Positions 41,965 through 45,014 of a stretch of 45,014 nt of DNA are shown here, in pieces. Position numbers and translations under genes: made by a program. This DNA comes from Rothia similimucilaginosa. GTDB lineage: Bacteria; Actinomycetota; Actinomycetes; Actinomycetales; Micrococcaceae. The stretch covers positions 1 through 45,014 of the forward strand of contig NZ_JAOVAM010000012.1 in NCBI RefSeq assembly GCF_029850875.1, written 5' to 3'. The notes under the pieces are model-generated. The model was given only the letters and a program-made list of their open reading frames with translations. It was not told where the DNA came from and searched no databases. Within the stretch, counting starts at the first letter, position 1. Each line of letters opens with the position of its first letter.

Positions 41965-44887
41965 CTAAATTCACCACTTCTTTGAAACAGTCAAGGTTAG
42001 AGCGCGAGTGAAGGACAATCACAACCTGCTTGTCACTGCCCTCGATAGCGCACGCCATCGATTCGAGCTCAGTGCGCTCCTCTGAGGGAGTGAGACTCTT
42101 CAAGGTCTCATCAAGCAACACAAGCCGGGTAGCGCCTTCACGTAATACGGAACGCGCAAGCATGAGCCCGCTCGAATTCGATGCTTCAGATGCGAACGGA
42201 TCGATATCTGGTACGATTACCACTTCGCCTTGGGGATACCGGCGGTATAGAGCATCAAGCATGACGGACTTCCCCGCGCCAGTTGGTCCAATCAAGGCAA
42301 CCATAGAACACCCAGAGTTAAGAACACTCTCAAGCAGAGCCAGGTCAGCAGACCGTACGGGCGGATAAGAACGGTCGGCCCGGTACTCTTCAAGCATCCG
42401 AACACGCTCCGCAGTCAAGCTGACTACACCAACCTTTTGCAACGTCTCCACCGTAGATTGGATACCAGATGACAGAGTTACTGCAAAATATATTACGACC
42501 GCGGGAGCAACCACTGAGTTCGATCCTTCGACCATCAGTGCCAATACCACTGCAGAAACATTCAGTGACAACACAAGCAACTGAATCAGTCCCGTACGCA
42601 GTGCGTAGGCGTTCGCCAACTGAATCGAGCTACTGACGTATGCAGCCTCCGAATGAGCGTAGGCTTCTTCTCCAGCCCGACGCAGCCCTGCACTGACGGG
42701 CGCAGCGTGTAAGCCAGCCTGGGCACCAGCCACCCCGATGAAGTCACCTCGGCGATTGGCAGCCGTCGTCGAGGCAGGGAGAATCCATTTTGAACCCTGA
42801 CGCATAGCAAGCATCGCTAGGGGTGCTACCGCCAACACAACGATTATGAACAGCGGGGCGCCGGCCACTGCGCCTCCGATGAGCATAGAGGTCTGTAGAA
42901 TGACCATAAATACCGAACCCAGGGCGCTAGGCACCGACATCTGAAGGTCGGAGAAGTCTTCACCCATCCGCCCCATGACCGCACCGCTTGTTCTAGGACT
43001 AGCGAATCGATCGAGCCTGCGTATAACCCGGTCATGCAAATCGCTCAGCCTAGCGATGGGAGCCCAGTAGAGCGGGCCAAAGAACATGACGGACCCAACA
43101 ATTGCTGCCAGTGCGCAAGCAGCTGACACTCCAGCAACCTGAGCAGACAGCCCATCACTGTGAGCAATCGTCAATGCAAAAGCAACTTCTGATCCGCTCA
43201 AGAGTAGGGCGCCACACGTAATCCACACCAAATGCGGTCCAAACAACAACAGGGCCGATCGTCGGAATGTGGCACGCTTCGGCTCAGGGTCAGGAAGGTC
43301 CTGTCCCTCGCTCACCTCCATCGAACCAGCATCTGCCTCCTTAGCTGCCCCGGGGCTATGAGCCTGCAACTCAAGAGGGTCTACCCTCGCATCATTGCCG
43401 GGGGTGAAGGCACTCGGTACGTACTCCTCCGAGCTTGCCAGAAGTGTGCACGTTGGCACGCACTCTAAGATCCTCTCGGCAACCACTTCTCGTGTTACAG
43501 GATCAAGCGCTGCGAACGTATCGTCCAAAATTAGCCAGTCCGGTTTGTCTGCCAAAACGATAGCGACAGCAGCACGGTGTCTCTCTCCTGACGACAAGGT
43601 TGTTGCGTCTTGCCAGAACCGCCCGATCACATCCTCAGTGAGCCCCATATCTAAAGCGAGGCTAGTGAACCGGGATACCTGATGTGGAGAAGCAGAAGCT
43701 CGCCACGCTGACAACACCGAATGGGACATTTCCGGGTTGCGTGGTACGAAAGCGGAATCAGGGGTGGTCACGGATGTGCGCAATGCTTCAGCGCGCTCAG
43801 ACGTAGCTGCAAGCACCTCTCTAGAGTTTGAAGGCTGCCCCACCCAGTCCTGCTGTTTAACCGTGCAATTTGGAGACGACTCGAGCTTGTCGAGCTCACG
43901 CATCATTGGCACAGCGAGCCGAATAACCCGATAGTTTACGATGTTGTTCTGCACCGCTGCGTACAGGTAGCGGGCTGCCAAAATAATTCCAATACCGAAA
44001 TGAGCGGATGGCCAGAGCCACGCGCCGAGAACCGCAACCACAGCGAGCACCGCAGTTAGTGCTCCCCGTTCAAGGAATCCATTCAGGATCTGCAACGGGA
44101 CCCGTCTGCGCAGAAGATGCTCTTCGGTGTTTCGGATGCTAGCGACCTTGTCCAGGGCGGTACCCCAGCTGGGGATGCTTCGCCCTCGAGGCATCGCGTT
44201 TGCTACACGCTGGATCCACTGCCTACGCTCTCCCTCTAGAGCAACGTACTGTTCCCATAGTCGGCCCACCAAGTTGATGAGACGGACGCTGACGAATACC
44301 AATCCAGTGATGAGCAACGCAGCGATTGCGCCGCTTGCACCATATAGCGCGAGCGAAGCCGCGAGAAAGGCAATAATCTGAACGGTTGAAACGGCGAAAT
44401 CAACAACGAAGGCAAACTGGCTGATCTGTGCTGGGTATGTGAGAACATGCCCGTGAGCTTCCGGCGGATGGGATGACCTACCAAAGATGTCCCGGAAACG
44501 GCGGTATGTAAGCTGTCGAACCGCGATCGTGAGAATAATCTCTTGGCGTTCCTTCACCCAGTACCCTAGGCTTTCAGCCAAGAAAGCGAAGATGAGTAAC
44601 CAAATAGCACTGCCTGGGGTCCTCTCACCTGACGTTACCCGGCCGATACCTGCCGTAATCATCAGAGCCCCTGCAACACTCAGTAGGCCAGCAGTGAAGA
44701 CGGTGAAACTCGTGCTCGTTGGCGCGAATACCAAAGCAAGCCAGCGAATCCGTCTCGGCAGGTTCCGCGCTATCCTTTGATAGCGCACATACAAGTGCTC
44801 GATGGGCATGTCTCTCAGATGCAGGCTAGGAGCGCTCTGTGCTTCGCCCTGTCGCTTGTGATTAATCACCATTATGTTTCCAGTCAT
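41957..44887 (-). CDS. Fused two-half ABC exporter with complementary degenerate ATPase domains
   Basis: 976 residues, two membrane-ATPase units in one chain. Unit 1: about six helices (45-330), then an ATPase domain with signature LSSGE (431-435) and Walker B LILDDTFAALD but no Walker A. Unit 2: about six helices (545-810), then an ATPase domain with Walker A GPTGAGKS (867-874) and Walker B RLVLLDET but no LSGGQ-type signature. In an ABC dimer each ATP sits between the Walker A of one half and the signature of the other, so these two halves make exactly one normal site. Its ATG overlaps the short chimeric frame upstream (ATGA), and the broken S9 peptidase follows. A peptide or natural-product exporter is likely. 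Confidence 0.85.
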   Translation of the reverse strand: MTGNIMVINHKRQGEAQSAPSLHLRDMPIEHLYVRYQRIARNLPRRIRWLALVFAPTSTSFTVFTAGLLSVAGALMITAGIGRVTSGERTPGSAIWLLIFAFLAESLGYWVKERQEIILTIAVRQLTYRRFRDIFGRSSHPPEAHGHVLTYPAQISQFAFVVDFAVSTVQIIAFLAASLALYGASGAIAALLITGLVFVSVRLINLVGRLWEQYVALEGERRQWIQRVANAMPRGRSIPSWGTALDKVASIRNTEEHLLRRRVPLQILNGFLERGALTAVLAVVAVLGAWLWPSAHFGIGIILAARYLYAAVQNNIVNYRVIRLAVPMMRELDKLESSPNCTVKQQDWVGQPSNSREVLAATSERAEALRTSVTTPDSAFVPRNPEMSHSVLSAWRASASPHQVSRFTSLALDMGLTEDVIGRFWQDATTLSSGERHRAAVAIVLADKPDWLILDDTFAALDPVTREVVAERILECVPTCTLLASSEEYVPSAFTPGNDARVDPLELQAHSPGAAKEADAGSMEVSEGQDLPDPEPKRATFRRSALLLFGPHLVWITCGALLLSGSEVAFALTIAHSDGLSAQVAGVSAACALAAIVGSVMFFGPLYWAPIARLSDLHDRVIRRLDRFASPRTSGAVMGRMGEDFSDLQMSVPSALGSVFMVILQTSMLIGGAVAGAPLFIIVVLAVAPLAMLAMRQGSKWILPASTTAANRRGDFIGVAGAQAGLHAAPVSAGLRRAGEEAYAHSEAAYVSSSIQLANAYALRTGLIQLLVLSLNVSAVVLALMVEGSNSVVAPAVVIYFAVTLSSGIQSTVETLQKVGVVSLTAERVRMLEEYRADRSYPPVRSADLALLESVLNSGCSMVALIGPTGAGKSVMLDALYRRYPQGEVVIVPDIDPFASEASNSSGLMLARSVLREGATRLVLLDETLKSLTPSEERTELESMACAIEGSDKQVVIVLHSRSNLDCFKEVVNLDE

Positions 44888-45006
44888 TCGGTATTCGAGT
44901 TCAGGTGTACGGCCTCGTTAATAAGTTCGTCGTTTGGAAAACGGGCTTGGAGGTCGTTGAGGGCCGCCGCCGCGGAAACACCAAGGATTTTACGGTATAG
45001 AGGCAT
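44884..45006 (-). pseudogene. Chimeric short ORF: DagK residues 1-16 joined to a foreign tail
   Basis: 40 codons. The first 16 residues, MPLYRKILGVSAAAAL, are those of dagK; the rest, NDLQARFPNDELINEAVHLN, then SNTE and a stop, are unrelated. The stop overlaps the ATG of the ABC exporter by four bases. The tail is probably the end of the gene that stood upstream of the exporter in its source; I do not recognise it. The fusion may put the exporter under the dagK promoter. Confidence 0.75.
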
Positions 45007-45014
45007 AGTTCTTA
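44960..45014. repeat. Direct repeat, right copy (start of dagK), cut by the window end
   Basis: Identical to 39777-39831. It marks the right edge of the inserted segment; the repeat must continue past the window. Confidence 0.95.

Noticed and set aside
1-45014. tRNA, rRNA, tmRNA genes or insertion sequences with intact transposase
   Set aside because: None was recognised by eye; only the recombinase and HNH fragments in the right-hand island point to mobile DNA.

Overview
The window looks like a chromosome segment from a high-GC actinobacterium of the order Micrococcales, most likely Rothia or a close relative. The reasons are the lsr2 nucleoid gene, a ClpC with a UVR linker, the order lysS-panC-DUF2520-PH-PH-DUF3180-folK-folB-folP-folE-ftsH-hpt-tilS-ppa-dacB, Tat/lipoprotein-type leaders, and many starts without a ribosome binding site but with a -10 box 6-7 nt upstream. 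Genus is an inference; no rRNA or tRNA gene was seen.

Layout. 1-4.7 kb: clpC and lsr2 (both minus), each next to long AT-rich spacers. 4.7-20.1 kb: a long minus-strand housekeeping block (lysS; panC with its coupled DUF2520 partner; two bacterial PH-domain membrane proteins; DUF3180; the folate genes folK, folB, folP, folE; ftsH; hpt; tilS; a small HipB-like repressor; ppa). It is interrupted only by a small plus-strand membrane protein. 20.4-25.3 kb (plus): dacB, a near-consensus parS site, and a large SF1 helicase whose N-terminal nuclease half looks decayed. 25.4-27.2 kb: an AT-rich patch with a leader-like mini-ORF, a ThiF/E1-like C-terminal fragment and an MFS exporter, probably the remains of a peptide-modification locus. 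27.3-32.1 kb: a SatD-like regulator, an MntR-type regulator, and convergent to it a manganese ABC importer. The importer promoter has a palindrome filling its -35/-10 spacer and a leader RNA that folds on paper into a complete three-way junction. 32.1-39.8 kb: exoA, a frameshifted calcium-loop protein remnant, a bile-acid-type symporter, an M48 protease, ackA, a hairpin-rich spacer with a solitary type I-E-like CRISPR repeat, and dagK.

39.8-45.0 kb is an inserted island. The last 55 bases of the window exactly repeat the start of dagK (39777-39831 = 44960-45014). Between the copies lie a fused two-half ABC exporter, a broken S9 (prolyl oligopeptidase-type) peptidase, a recombinase tail, and an HNH-endonuclease head joined in frame to the last residues of seryl-tRNA synthetase. 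The simplest reading is that foreign DNA entered at the serS-dagK junction and left that junction duplicated on both sides.

How the parts work together: ClpC and FtsH are protein quality control; fol, pan and hpt supply cofactors and purines; the Mn importer and MntR form one homeostasis unit; dacB, the PH-domain pair, M48 and dagK act at the envelope. All calls come from reading the sequence and translations by eye; no database search was run.
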